Made by a program: the position numbers and the translations under genes | Shown: positions 43,691 through 52,802 of the stretch, one piece after another | Numbering within the stretch: the stretch's first letter is position 1 | Layout: every line of letters begins with the position of its first letter | The notes under the pieces: generated by a model | What the model saw: only the letters and a program-made list of their open reading frames with translations | Databases searched by the model: none | What the model was told of the DNA's origin: nothing | Assembly (NCBI RefSeq): GCF_023712425.1 | Contig: NZ_JAMAYG010000001.1 | Coordinates: 868,001-932,000 of the forward strand | Source of the DNA: Rothia sp. P100 | GTDB lineage: Bacteria > Actinomycetota > Actinomycetes > Actinomycetales > Micrococcaceae | DNA length: 64,000 nt | Direction: 5' to 3'

Positions 43691-45166
43691 CTAAGAGGAG
43701 GCAGTCTCGCGCACTTCGAGCCGGCGGTCAGCGATAGTGAAGGCAAGCCCGCTGCTGAGAGTGAGAATAATAGCCGAGAAGGCTGCAATAATACCCAGGT
43801 TCCAGTGGAAGCCGGCCTCGGTCAGCGCATAAAGAATGGAAGGGATCAGGGCAGTACCCACAGCGGTTCCCATCCGTTGCCCCAGTGAAAGCACACCACC
43901 GGCGACACCGCTGACCTGCGGTGGAACCGACTTGAGGGTCAGAGTCTGATTAGGTGAAATCGTCAAGCCGCCACCGATACCCAGAAGAATCAGGGGCACC
44001 GCTAGCGCCCAGACCGGCAAAGTGCCGTTTTCAACCGGGGTGATGAGAAGCATCGTGCCAGAAATCGCCAGTAGAGAGAAGCAGAACCCCACCATCACCA
44101 TACGGCGGCCGGCAGTCAGCACACGGCGTCCTGCCCAGGGAGCGACAAAGGCGGACACCAGCGCTGAGGGCACCCCAATCATGGCAGCCATGAGGGCGCT
44201 CTGGTTTAGATGCCCCTGCACGTAAATAGGTATGATCAGCCAAACACTGGTGTTCCCCAAGAAATAGAGGGAGACAATCATGATGCCGTTGCGGAAGGCA
44301 GGTTGCCTGATGAGGTCCATGTCCAGCATGGGCGGGTGCCCAGCCTTCTTATAGCGCCCTTCCCAGATCACGAAGAAAACGAGCAGAGCCAAACCTAGCG
44401 GCAGGAAGACCCAGAAAGCCGGGTTCTCGCTACGTTGCACAAAGGGCAGAAGAAGAGTGAAAACGGCCAGGGCCAGAGTAACCATACCCACGGGATCTAG
44501 GTCCATGCGCTTGGCGCCGGAGGAGTGTGCAATGCGGTCTCGAGGAATCCACCGCAGGCCCAGCACCAAACCCAGCAGGCCGATAGGCACGTTAATGAGG
44601 AACATCATGCGCCAGCCCAGTGACTCACCAAAGATTTGAATCAGGAAGCCACCCAGCACCGGGCCCACAATCACTGCAAGCGCCACCACCGAACCGAACA
44701 TACCGTAGGCGCGAGCGCGGGCTTGGCCGGTGAAGTTTTGTTGGATGATGCCAGTGGTTTGCGGGTTAATGAAGCCAGAGCCGAGGCCCTGCAGAACGCG
44801 GGCAACAATCAGAAACTCGATGGAGGGGGCCACACCGCTGAGCAGGGAGCCCAGGGTAAAGAGAATGAGCCCGAGCATGAACATACGGCGGCGGCCGGTG
44901 GCATCGCCCAGACGTCCGGCGGCAACCAGTGGCACCGCGAAAGAAAGGGCATAGCCTGAGACGACCCACTGGGTTTGGCTAGAGCTTGCCCCCAGTGATG
45001 AGCCGATGGGCGTGAGTGCCACGTTGACCACGGACACCGCCATGAGCGCCATGAAGAGGGGCACGAGCAGGGCAGTCAGCAGTTTCTTGGGGCTGGTGTG
45101 AGCCGGTAAGGACGCAGACCCCCCGCTACCGTTAGTAGGGGAGGGTGGGGTGCCGGGTTGGCTCAT
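43691..45166 (-). CDS. DHA2-type MFS drug-efflux transporter
   Basis: A 491-residue proton-coupled exporter with about 14 helices, as in the EmrB/QacA (DHA2) group. Motif A region reads AAGRLGDATGRRRMFMLGL; the helix-5 motif C region includes GPVLGGFLIQIFG. ATG 45166 (MSQPGTPP) has AAAGGA eight bases upstream; an upstream in-frame GTG at 45187 lacks one. Probably exports hydrophobic toxic compounds; substrate unknown. No local regulator gene is visible. Confidence 0.88.
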   Translation of the reverse strand: MSQPGTPPSPTNGSGGSASLPAHTSPKKLLTALLVPLFMALMAVSVVNVALTPIGSSLGASSSQTQWVVSGYALSFAVPLVAAGRLGDATGRRRMFMLGLILFTLGSLLSGVAPSIEFLIVARVLQGLGSGFINPQTTGIIQQNFTGQARARAYGMFGSVVALAVIVGPVLGGFLIQIFGESLGWRMMFLINVPIGLLGLVLGLRWIPRDRIAHSSGAKRMDLDPVGMVTLALAVFTLLLPFVQRSENPAFWVFLPLGLALLVFFVIWEGRYKKAGHPPMLDMDLIRQPAFRNGIMIVSLYFLGNTSVWLIIPIYVQGHLNQSALMAAMIGVPSALVSAFVAPWAGRRVLTAGRRMVMVGFCFSLLAISGTMLLITPVENGTLPVWALAVPLILLGIGGGLTISPNQTLTLKSVPPQVSGVAGGVLSLGQRMGTAVGTALIPSILYALTEAGFHWNLGIIAAFSAIILTLSSGLAFTIADRRLEVRETASS

Positions 45167-45248
45167 TGCAGGCGTCCTTTCGTGCACAGGTGCAAGTCTC
45201 TATTTGCCAAGGGTACACCCGCTCAGAGGGCTGAACTGATTGCTAGAA

Positions 45249-45310
45249 GCCGCTGCGGTTAAAATGACATTTCCTGCCGGTCAGCGGCATTTATCTGTCA
45301 TTCACCGGCA
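45249..45310. repeat. Three interleaved inverted repeats between trmH-like and MFS genes
   Basis: Arms in the order A-B-C-A'-B'-C': GCCGCTG (45249-45255), AATGACA (45263-45269), TGCCGGT (45275-45281), CAGCGGC (45282-45288), TGTCATT (45296-45302), ACCGGCA (45304-45310). Each 7-base pair is perfectly complementary and no two pairs can nest, so they are mutually exclusive hairpins or a pseudoknot. The region follows the trmH-like stop and precedes the MFS start on the minus strand. Confidence 0.55.
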
Positions 45311-45334
45311 AGAAGCGCCACTCTGCACGAAAAT

Positions 45335-46024
45335 CTAGTTGACCTTCTGACCGAACTCGTGGCGGCGGATCCAGGCGTGCATAGCGATACCGGCGGCAGT
45401 TGCCGCGTTCATGGAGCGGGTAGAGCCGTACTGCTCGATGGACAAAGTCGCCTCTGCAGCAGCGTGAATTCCCTCTGACAGGCCCGGGCCTTCCTGGCCA
45501 AAGACCAGCACACAGTCCTTAGGAAGGTCATAGGTTTCTAACTGCTTGGAATCTGGGAAGATATCGATACCGATAATTGCTAGCCCCTCGGCTCGTGCCC
45601 ACTCGACGAAGTCTTCGACCGTGGGGTGGTGGCGCACGTGCTGGTAGCGGTCGGTGACCATAGCGCCGCGACGGTTCCAGCGCTTCTTACCAATAATGTG
45701 CACCTCTTTCGCCAAAAAAGCGTTGGCGGTGCGCACCACGGTGCCAATGTTCAAATCGTGCTGCCAGTTCTCGATTGCCACGTGGAAGGTGTGGCGTCGG
45801 GTGTCCAGGTCAGCGATGATGGCGTCCATGGTCCAGTAGCGGTAGTGGTCTAAGACGTTGCGGCGGTCGCCCTCGCGCAACAGTTCCTCGTCCCAGTGCT
45901 CACCCTCGGGCCACTCGCCTTCCCAGGGGCCGACGCCGATCACACGGGCATCCTCAGGAGCAGGGGCCGCGGGCTGTTCGGGTGCAACTTGGTCAAACAG
46001 TTCGCTTTTCTGGTCATCACTCAT
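45335..46024 (-). CDS. SpoU/TrmH-family RNA 2'-O-methyltransferase
   Basis: A SPOUT-fold enzyme of 229 residues (ATG 46024) that methylates ribose 2'-OH in tRNA or rRNA with SAM. Motif 1 is HDLNIGTVVRTANAFLAKEVHIIG, motif 2 VFGQEGPGLSEG and motif 3 IEQYGSTRSMNAATAAGIAMHAW, all canonical. A longer in-frame start at 46084 lies within the pyrE terminator and is unlikely. Target nucleotide unknown. Confidence 0.92.
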   Translation of the reverse strand: MSDDQKSELFDQVAPEQPAAPAPEDARVIGVGPWEGEWPEGEHWDEELLREGDRRNVLDHYRYWTMDAIIADLDTRRHTFHVAIENWQHDLNIGTVVRTANAFLAKEVHIIGKKRWNRRGAMVTDRYQHVRHHPTVEDFVEWARAEGLAIIGIDIFPDSKQLETYDLPKDCVLVFGQEGPGLSEGIHAAAEATLSIEQYGSTRSMNAATAAGIAMHAWIRRHEFGQKVN

Positions 46025-46051
46025 GAAATAAAACTCTCTCTCACACGGCAA

Positions 46052-46075
46052 AAGACCCCTGCGCTGAGGGGTCTT
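46052..46075 (-). terminator. Terminator of pyrE
   Basis: AAGACCCCT / AGGGGTCTT, 9-base perfect stem with a 6-base loop, followed by TTTTGCC on the minus strand. 18 bases after the pyrE stop. Confidence 0.85.
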
Positions 46076-46093
46076 CTGCACCAAAAACAGTGG

Positions 46094-46675
46094 TTAGTCG
46101 AGGCCCAGGTCGCTCTTGGAGTAGGCGTAGAGGCAGGGAACGCCCGCAATCTCTTCGATGTGCTCCTTGGCGCCGGTTGCTCGGTCAACGATGACGGCAA
46201 CAGCCACGACCTCGGCACCTGCGTTACGCAGGGCCTCAACAGCGGTCAGGGCGGAGCCACCGGTGGTGGAGGTGTCCTCAACAGCAACGACGCGGCGTCC
46301 AACCACGCTGGGGCCTTCAACCTGACGGCCCATGCCGTAGGACTTCTGAGCCTTACGCACTACAAAGGTGTCGATGGCGCGGTTATTGTCGCCTGCGGTG
46401 CGCATGATGGCGTGCCCGACGGGGTCAGCGCCCATGGTCAGACCGCCAGCGGCATCAAACTCGATGCCGGCTGAGTCAATGAGGTCAAGCATGACCTGAC
46501 CGACCAGGCGGGACGCCTCGTGGTGTAGGGTGATGCGGCGCAGGTCGACGTAGTAGTCGGCTTCTTTACCGGACGCCAAGGTCACCTTGCCACGCACAAC
46601 GGCAAGTTCAGAGATGAGCTGGCGCAGACGCTCACGGGCTTCTTCGATGGTGGGGGTGTCAGAGAGGTTAGTCAT
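46094..46675 (-). CDS. pyrE: Orotate phosphoribosyltransferase
   Basis: Converts orotate and PRPP to OMP in pyrimidine synthesis. The PRPP motif is VVGRRVVAVEDTSTTGGSALTAVEAL (ExDTxTTGGS) and the N-terminal VTLASGKEADYYVDLRR is diagnostic. From ATG 46675 (AGGGA just upstream) it is 193 residues; an in-frame ATG at 46702 adds nine. Isolated from other pyr genes in this window. Confidence 0.95.
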   Translation of the reverse strand: MTNLSDTPTIEEARERLRQLISELAVVRGKVTLASGKEADYYVDLRRITLHHEASRLVGQVMLDLIDSAGIEFDAAGGLTMGADPVGHAIMRTAGDNNRAIDTFVVRKAQKSYGMGRQVEGPSVVGRRVVAVEDTSTTGGSALTAVEALRNAGAEVVAVAVIVDRATGAKEHIEEIAGVPCLYAYSKSDLGLD

Positions 46676-46805
46676 GTTCCCTAGTCTAATGGGTGTGCCC
46701 ATGCCACCTGTAGCTCCGAGGCTCTAATTCTGCGTTGGGTTTGAGTGGAGATAACGCTACTTAGAACGCCAGGTGAGGGCAGGCCGCTAGACCAACGGGC
46801 GTAGC

Positions 46806-47225
46806 ATGGTACGCATGAACCTTTTTAGGAAAGACCCCACCGAAACCACCGGGCAGCAACTCACCCGCTTGGGCCTGGGCGCCGGCCTCACCTTCATGGG
46901 CGCTCTGCATTTTAAGAAGGACGCGGTGCAATCGTTCGCGTCTATCGTCCCGCCGTGGGTGCCGGGCAGCCCCGAAGGTGCGGTATATGCCTCCGGTGTT
47001 GCTGAACTGACACTGGGCCTCACCCTGCTGACCGCACCCGGCGCACGACGTGTATCCGGTCTAGGTTCTGCGGCCCTTTTTGCGGCGGTTTTCCCCGCCA
47101 ATGTTTACCAGTACACTCAGGGTATTGATATCCCGGGGGTATTTGATACCGACACCAAGCGCCTGCGCCGCCTCCCCTTGCAGATTCCTATGATTACCGC
47201 AGCTCTTTACGTAGCTAAGAAGTAG
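46806..47225 (+). CDS. Small DoxX-like membrane protein
   Basis: A 139-residue protein with four short hydrophobic segments: about 22-34, 58-80, 83-103 and 126-136. GLGAGLTFMGALHFKKDAVQSFASIVPPWVPGSPEGAVYASGVAELTLGLTLL resembles DoxX/YkgB-type proteins (helix, His, then PxWhP loop, then GhhEhhhG). Its role is unknown. ATG 46806 or 46815 could be the start. It is divergent from pyrE. Confidence 0.75.
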   Translation: MVRMNLFRKDPTETTGQQLTRLGLGAGLTFMGALHFKKDAVQSFASIVPPWVPGSPEGAVYASGVAELTLGLTLLTAPGARRVSGLGSAALFAAVFPANVYQYTQGIDIPGVFDTDTKRLRRLPLQIPMITAALYVAKK

Positions 47226-47249
47226 CTCCGGGGAGTTGCTGAGATTCCA

Positions 47250-48770
47250 TTAGGCCCCGGCCACCCCATCAGCGGGGCGGGGCACTGCCGCGCGCAACTT
47301 GGTGACCATCTCGTCATATTCGGCAACGGGGTCTGAATCAGCCACAATCGCTCCCCCAGCAGCCAGGGTGAGAGTGCCATCCCTATAAGCGACCAGCGTC
47401 CTAATCACAATGGACAGGGCAGCGGAGCCATCTGCCCCAAAGTAGCCCAGAGCGCCGGAGTAGACCCCGCGAGCGCGCCTCTCAAGCCGGTCGATAATTG
47501 CCATGGTGGACGCTTTGGGCGCCCCGGTCATAGAGCCACCTGGGAAGCAGGCGGCAGTTGCATCTACCGCAGTGACGCCGGGGCGCAACTGGGCGGTAAT
47601 GGTGGAGACCAGCTGGTGAACGGTCGAGTAACTTTCAACGCCCATGAGCACCGGCACGCGTACCGACTCGGGGTAGGACACCAACGAGAGGTCGTTGCGG
47701 AGCAGATCCACAATCATGAGGTTCTCCGCCCGGGTTTTTGGGTCCGATGCCAGCCAGGCGGACGCCGCGGCGTCCTCTTCGGAGGTAGCACCGCGGGGCA
47801 CGGTGCCCTTAATGGGCTTGCTCTCGGCTTGCCCACCGGCGGTCACGCTCAGGAACTTTTCGGGCGACGAACTGAGCACCGTAAACTCATCGCAACGCAA
47901 AAAGCTGGCGTAGGGGGCAGAATTTTTCTCACGCTGGGCTAGATAAAGAGCCAGAAGATCAGCTTCATCAAGAGCAGGCTGAACCCGGGTAGATGTTTCA
48001 GCGGTTAAACAGACTTCATAGCTGTTGCCCTCGAAGATTTCCCGCTGAGATTCCTGTACTTTAGCGAGGTAGTCATCGCGGTCAGGTAAGGGAAAATCCG
48101 GTAGGGCAGGTGCATATGCTCTAGCTTGCATAGTATGAGCACCGGTGCTTTCTCCCACCTCTGCCAACCGGCGTGCCGTCTGCTGAACCCAGGCATCCGG
48201 GCCTATCAACCAAGCCTTACCACTAGCGTGCTCGTAGGCCAGGTAGTGGGTAGCAGGCATCCAGAGCGCGTCGGGGGTGGACGCGTGCCGATACGGGTGC
48301 TGGTGGTGAAAGTTAGTCAGTTCAAAATCGGCGTGCGTCTCATAGCCCATAAAGCCTACGTAACCGCCAGGCAGAGCATCCGGCGGGAGGCCCTCCGCGC
48401 CGGCAATAGCGGGGGCATCCGCCAGCATCCGAGGCAGAACCTGCCAGATAGTGCCGGGTAGGGTGCGCGCCATAGCCCCCTTACCATCGAGAACGCTGAC
48501 CTGCGGCTGGGTTAGCCCGGCAGACTCATAGCGTAGCGCTCCCCCATCGTGAGGGGCACCCAGGTAGGAGTAGCGGGACATGGGCGATTCATCGCGGGCT
48601 GAGTCCAGCCAAAAAGCGTAAGGGTTGGTGCCTGCCACCAGGGGGAAGGCATCTTTGGGTTCCACCGGGAAAGGTAGGGGCAGGCAGGTCAGGGAAGTCA
48701 CCGGTTTAGTATATCGGGCAAGATGTCCGGGCAAGGCATAGCGAAGAGAGCTGCCCTCCCACTGCACCAA
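47250..48770 (-). CDS. pabB: Aminodeoxychorismate synthase component I
   Basis: Makes 4-amino-4-deoxychorismate for p-aminobenzoate and folate. The chorismate-binding domain fills the C-terminal ~270 residues: SNSYEVCLTAET-like NSYEVCLTAETSTRV, SSSPEKFLSVTAGG, ESKPIKGTVPRG, LMIVDLLRNDLS and GGSMTGAPKASTMAII. PIKGT carries the Lys that in PabB forms the covalent adduct; anthranilate synthases have Ala there (PIAGT), so this favours PabB over TrpE. GTG 48701 is a plausible shorter start. The glutaminase partner PabA is not in this window. Confidence 0.9.
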   Translation of the reverse strand: MVQWEGSSLRYALPGHLARYTKPVTSLTCLPLPFPVEPKDAFPLVAGTNPYAFWLDSARDESPMSRYSYLGAPHDGGALRYESAGLTQPQVSVLDGKGAMARTLPGTIWQVLPRMLADAPAIAGAEGLPPDALPGGYVGFMGYETHADFELTNFHHQHPYRHASTPDALWMPATHYLAYEHASGKAWLIGPDAWVQQTARRLAEVGESTGAHTMQARAYAPALPDFPLPDRDDYLAKVQESQREIFEGNSYEVCLTAETSTRVQPALDEADLLALYLAQREKNSAPYASFLRCDEFTVLSSSPEKFLSVTAGGQAESKPIKGTVPRGATSEEDAAASAWLASDPKTRAENLMIVDLLRNDLSLVSYPESVRVPVLMGVESYSTVHQLVSTITAQLRPGVTAVDATAACFPGGSMTGAPKASTMAIIDRLERRARGVYSGALGYFGADGSAALSIVIRTLVAYRDGTLTLAAGGAIVADSDPVAEYDEMVTKLRAAVPRPADGVAGA

Positions 48771-48773
48771 AAA

Positions 48774-48798
48774 GCCGCCCCGGCGATACCGGGGCGGC
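48774..48798 (-). terminator. Terminator of the rhodanese gene
   Basis: GCCGCCCCGG / CCGGGGCGGC, 10-base perfect stem, 5-base loop, followed by TTTTTGG on the minus strand. It abuts the pabB start region, so pabB needs its own promoter or translation from read-through. Confidence 0.88.
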
Positions 48799-48815
48799 CG
48801 TAGTAGCAGAGGAGC

Positions 48816-49145
48816 TTAGCGTACCTGCGGTGTCTCACCGTTCTCGGAGACCATGGGCATTTCGGCGTCCTGCCATGCACCCATACCGCCAATGACGTTG
48901 ATAGCGTCAAAGCCGTACTGGTTGAGGTAGGCGGCAGCCCGCAGTGAGCGGCCACCGGCACGGCAGATGACGTACACATCTTCGTCTGCTGGCACATCAC
49001 CGTACCGCTCGGGAACTTCACCCAGGGGAATATGCTGGGCGCCTTCGATATGGCCTTCTTGCCACTCGTAATCCTCGCGGACGTCCAGAATTTTGGCGCC
49101 TTCGGGAATCTGGTCGACGGTGACCTGGGGGATATCTTCGTTCAT
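48816..49145 (-). CDS. Rhodanese-like domain protein
   Basis: A 109-residue single-domain protein that carries persulfide sulfur on Cys61. The active-site loop VICRAGGRSLRAA (61-66 CRAGGR) and the N-terminal LDVREDYEWQEGHIEGAQHIPLGE are typical of GlpE/PspE-type rhodaneses. Cytoplasmic, no signal. Physiological acceptor unknown. Confidence 0.93.
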   Translation of the reverse strand: MNEDIPQVTVDQIPEGAKILDVREDYEWQEGHIEGAQHIPLGEVPERYGDVPADEDVYVICRAGGRSLRAAAYLNQYGFDAINVIGGMGAWQDAEMPMVSENGETPQVR

Positions 49146-49290
49146 CGTGGAGTCCTTTGCTTGAGATGTTTCTTGGCTTCAGGATAGGCGGGGTAGGGTG
49201 CTGCTTACAAGTGGTTCAGCCAGTACCGAAATCATCGTCTCCGAACCGCACTTCTACGCTGTGAGCGCATAGCTTTCCTCCCCACCCCCT

Positions 49291-49318
49291 TTGACAAGCC
49301 ACACTACACAGTTAGAGT
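49291..49318 (+). promoter_or_regulatory. Promoter of the aldehyde dehydrogenase gene
   Basis: TTGACA (49291-49296, full consensus -35), a 16-base spacer, and TAGAGT (49313-49318) as -10. The start codon lies ~50 bases on, with AAAGGAG six bases before it. Confidence 0.65.
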
Positions 49319-49369
49319 TAAAAGAAAGCACGCTTACAAATACCGTGCCCTTACTCAAAGGAGATTGCT

Positions 49370-50752
49370 ATGAGCACCTACGCACTCACCAACGCCAACA
49401 CCGGTAAGGTTGAAAAAACTTTTGATACCCTCGCATCCAGCGAGATCCCCGGGCTCATCGACACTGCCCACGAAGCCTACCTTTCCTGGAAAAATAACTC
49501 CGTAGCGGAGCGCGCCACTGTGCTCGCGGCGGCCGCCCAGGGCTTTGATGCTCGCAAAGATGAACTCGCTGAAATCATCGGACGTGAAATGGGTAAGCCC
49601 CATGCCGATGCTCTGGCTGAAATCCAGCTTGTAGTGGACATCTTCGACTGGTACGCCACAGAAGGCCCTGCACATCTTGAAGATTCACCGCTGGATGCCG
49701 AGGGTGCACCCGTAAACTTCGTGCGTCACGACCCGCTGGGTGTCCTTTTGGGTGTCATGCCCTGGAACTTCCCCTACTACCAGCTAGCACGCTTCACCGC
49801 CCCCAACCTGCTGGTGGGTAACACGGTCCTGATGAAGCAGGCGTCTATCTGCCCCGTTTCATCAGCTGCTTTTGAGGAAGTATTGCTAGAAGCAAACCTA
49901 CCCAAGGGTGCCTACCAGAACCTCTACCTCGACACCGAAGACGTCGCGCACATCCTCAAGGATTTCCGCGTGAAGGGCGTATCGGTCACTGGCTCTGAAC
50001 GTGCCGGTGCTGCGGTTGCTGAGCTGGCGGCGCAAAACCTTAAAAAGTCTGTCATGGAACTGGGTGGCAATGACCCTGCCATTGTCCTGGCCGACGTTGA
50101 GAACGTGGGCAAGGTGGCAGAAACCCTTGCTGGTCTGCGCTTTTCCAACGCTGGTCAGGTATGCACTTCACCCAAGCGCATCATCGTGGTTGAAGACATT
50201 TACGACGAGTTCGTTGAAGCAGCAAAAACCGCCGTTGAGAACTTCGTGGTGGGCGACGCCGATGATCCCGAGACCCAGATGGGCCCGCTGTCCTCAGAGT
50301 CAGCACGCGATGACGCCGTCGAGCGCATCGAGCAGGCAGTCAAGGACGGCGCGACCCTGCATGCGGGCGGCAAGAAGCTAGACCGCCCCGGCTGGTTCAT
50401 GAGCCCCGCCCTGCTCACCGACGTTGATTTCGATGATGACCTCTCCTGCAATGAACTCTTTGGCCCGGCTCTTGTGGTCTACAAGGTCAAGGACGAGGCA
50501 GCGGCAATTGAGTTCGCCAACGCCAGCGAGTACGGTCTGCAGGCATCTGTGTGGACCGCTGATATGGACCACGGGCTTGAAGTCGCTGATCAGATCGAAG
50601 CCGGTATGGTATTGGTCAACGAGCACGTTGTTACCCAGGCAGATTTGCCCTTCGGTGGTATCAATAAGTCGGGTTACGGCCGTGAACTCACCCAGTGGGG
50701 TCTGCTTGAGTTCACCAACGAGAAGCTGATCCGCGCTACTCAGCTCAGCTAG
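49370..50752 (+). CDS. NAD(P)-dependent succinate-semialdehyde dehydrogenase-type aldehyde dehydrogenase
   Basis: Oxidises an aldehyde, probably succinate semialdehyde, to the acid. Catalytic Glu230 is in VMELGGNDP and the nucleophile Cys265 in SNAGQVCTSPKR. GVMPWNFPYYQLAR and VTGSERAG contribute the cofactor pocket. At 460 residues it belongs to the short GabD1/Sad-like subgroup (E. coli GabD is longer). It is monocistronic with a clear promoter and terminator. Confidence 0.9.
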   Translation: MSTYALTNANTGKVEKTFDTLASSEIPGLIDTAHEAYLSWKNNSVAERATVLAAAAQGFDARKDELAEIIGREMGKPHADALAEIQLVVDIFDWYATEGPAHLEDSPLDAEGAPVNFVRHDPLGVLLGVMPWNFPYYQLARFTAPNLLVGNTVLMKQASICPVSSAAFEEVLLEANLPKGAYQNLYLDTEDVAHILKDFRVKGVSVTGSERAGAAVAELAAQNLKKSVMELGGNDPAIVLADVENVGKVAETLAGLRFSNAGQVCTSPKRIIVVEDIYDEFVEAAKTAVENFVVGDADDPETQMGPLSSESARDDAVERIEQAVKDGATLHAGGKKLDRPGWFMSPALLTDVDFDDDLSCNELFGPALVVYKVKDEAAAIEFANASEYGLQASVWTADMDHGLEVADQIEAGMVLVNEHVVTQADLPFGGINKSGYGRELTQWGLLEFTNEKLIRATQLS

Positions 50753-50782
50753 AACTCTTCGCGCCGCTTTTCCGGCGGTTTT

Positions 50783-50816
50783 GTGTGACCCGGCTATTGG
50801 TCTAGCCGGGTCACAC
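50783..50816 (+). terminator. Terminator of the aldehyde dehydrogenase gene
   Basis: GTGTGACCCGGCT / AGCCGGGTCACAC, 13-base perfect stem with 8-base loop followed by GTTTT. Begins 31 bases past the stop. Confidence 0.92.
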
Positions 50817-50938
50817 GTTTTAAGCCGAGGCGCAGCAAAAGGCTCTCTAATGCTCGTCACCTCATCAACGTCCACAATGAAGATTACACACGGGCGGTTC
50901 TACGCGGTTCATGCACACCACGGGGCTAGGCTTAGTAC

Positions 50939-52576
50939 ATGTCAAACCGCGCAGGCACCGTTGCCACCCCTCAAGACCTTGTTGATATCGATGCGCTGAT
51001 CAGCGCTTACTATGACCTCACCCCCGAGATGACCGATCCCGCACAGCGCGTGGCTTTTGGTACATCCGGGCACCGTGGCAGCTCCCTTAAGAGTTCCTTT
51101 AACGACGCTCACATTGCTGCTATTTCTCAGGCAATTGCGGAGTATCGCAAGGGTCAAGGCATCACCGGCCCGCTGTTTATGGGTAAGGACACCCACGCGC
51201 TCTCAGGCCCAGCGCAGGATACCGCGCTGGAGGTTCTGGCGGCTCACGGTGTCACCGTTCTCCTGGATGCCAACGAAGGTTTTGTGCCCACCCCCGCGCT
51301 CTCACGCGCTATCATCGTTCACAACGCTAACCCCGCCAACACCGCGCAGGCTGATGGCATTGTGATTACCCCCAGCCACAATCCCCCTGCCGACGGCGGT
51401 TTCAAGTACAACCCTCCCCACGGTGGTCCCGCTGATTCTGATGCAACCGGCTGGATTGCCGATCGTGCCAACGAGCTGCTTGAAGGCGGAAATAAGGATG
51501 TAGCTCGTCTACCCCTTGAGAAGGCCGCGGCAGCAGAAACCACAGGCACCTACGACTACCTGGGCACCTATGTGGACGAGCTGGGTGATGTCATCGATAT
51601 GGAGGCTATCTCAACCTCCGGTCTGAAGATTGGCGCGGACCCCATGGGCAGCGCCTCCGTTGCCTACTGGCAGCGCATTGCTGAGCAGTACAAGCTCAAT
51701 ATGGATGTAGTAAACCCCGCCGTTGATCCCCAGTGGGCCTTCATGACCCTGGACTGGGACGAGAAAATCCGCATGGATTGCTCCTCCCCCAATGCCATGG
51801 CCTCCCTGATTGCCAACCGCGATAAGTACGACATCGCCACCGGCAACGACGCCGACTCGGATCGCCACGGAATCGTTACCCCCGATCACGGGCTGATGAA
51901 CCCCAATCATTACCTGGCAACCGCCATTGACTACCTCTACCGCAACCGCACCGGTTGGGCAGCAGATGCTGGCATCGGCAAGACCCTGGTGTCCTCCTCA
52001 ATTATCGACCGCGTGGCTGATGCTTTGGGCCGCAAGCTCATTGAGGTTCCCGTGGGCTTCAAATACTTTGTAGACGGCCTGAGCACCGGCACCATCGGTT
52101 TTGGCGGCGAAGAATCCGCAGGTGCCTCCTTCCTCATGCGCGACGGCAAGGTGTGGACCACCGATAAGGACGGCATCATCCTGGCCCTGCTGGCCTCCGA
52201 GATGACTGCAGTAACCGGCAAGACCCCCTCCCAGCGTTACGCTGAGCTGACCGCGTCTTTCGGTGAGCCTGCCTACGCCCGGGTGGACGCCGCGGCGTCC
52301 CGCGAGCAGAAGGCCAAGCTGGGCAAGCTCTCACCGGCGGACGTCACCGCCTCAGAGCTAGCAGGCGAGGCTATCACCGCCAAGCTGACCGAGGCACCCG
52401 GCAACGGTGCTTCCATTGGCGGTTTGAAGGTGACCACCGAGAGCGCCTGGTTCGCGGCCCGCCCCTCAGGTACCGAAGATGTCTACAAGATTTACGCCGA
52501 ATCCTTCAAGGGCCCTGAGCACCTGGCTCAGGTTCAGAAGGAAGCTAAGGCGCTGGTGGACGGCGTCATCGCCTAG
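50939..52576 (+). CDS. pgm: Alpha-D-glucose phosphate-specific phosphoglucomutase
   Basis: Interconverts glucose 1- and 6-phosphate for glycogen and envelope sugars. The phosphoserine loop is [12 protein letters not shown] with Ser146, matching the E. coli Pgm numbering. N-terminal [10 protein letters not shown] (about 40-49), Mg-binding DADSDRHG, sugar-binding [12 protein letters not shown] and phosphate-binding [16 protein letters not shown] complete the set. Length 545 is the same as E. coli Pgm. A 16-bp perfect palindrome GGACGCCGCGGCGTCC lies inside at 52285-52300. Confidence 0.96.
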   Translation: MSNRAGTVATPQDLVDIDALISAYYDLTPEMTDPAQRVAFGTSGHRGSSLKSSFNDAHIAAISQAIAEYRKGQGITGPLFMGKDTHALSGPAQDTALEVLAAHGVTVLLDANEGFVPTPALSRAIIVHNANPANTAQADGIVITPSHNPPADGGFKYNPPHGGPADSDATGWIADRANELLEGGNKDVARLPLEKAAAAETTGTYDYLGTYVDELGDVIDMEAISTSGLKIGADPMGSASVAYWQRIAEQYKLNMDVVNPAVDPQWAFMTLDWDEKIRMDCSSPNAMASLIANRDKYDIATGNDADSDRHGIVTPDHGLMNPNHYLATAIDYLYRNRTGWAADAGIGKTLVSSSIIDRVADALGRKLIEVPVGFKYFVDGLSTGTIGFGGEESAGASFLMRDGKVWTTDKDGIILALLASEMTAVTGKTPSQRYAELTASFGEPAYARVDAAASREQKAKLGKLSPADVTASELAGEAITAKLTEAPGNGASIGGLKVTTESAWFAARPSGTEDVYKIYAESFKGPEHLAQVQKEAKALVDGVIA

Positions 52577-52802
52577 CGTCTAGCGTTCCGCTGAGAAGGG
52601 ACTGTTCGAGAGATTGTATTTATCACAGCGATCTGCCGGGCAGCCCCTTTTTCATGCGCGCCAGCACACCAAAAAGCGCCCGCGAGCATCATCCGTACTC
52701 CTTCAGAAGTGCAAATAGCCAATCCAAGAGAGTAAGGTATGCTACCGACCGCATTTATATACACGGTCTTCCCGCAAATACACCGAGACACAAGGTACTA
52801 CT

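Noticed and set aside
47250-48770. Anthranilate synthase TrpE instead of PabB
   Set aside because: The motif is PIKGT with Lys, the PabB form; TrpE has Ala at this position, and no trp genes are nearby.
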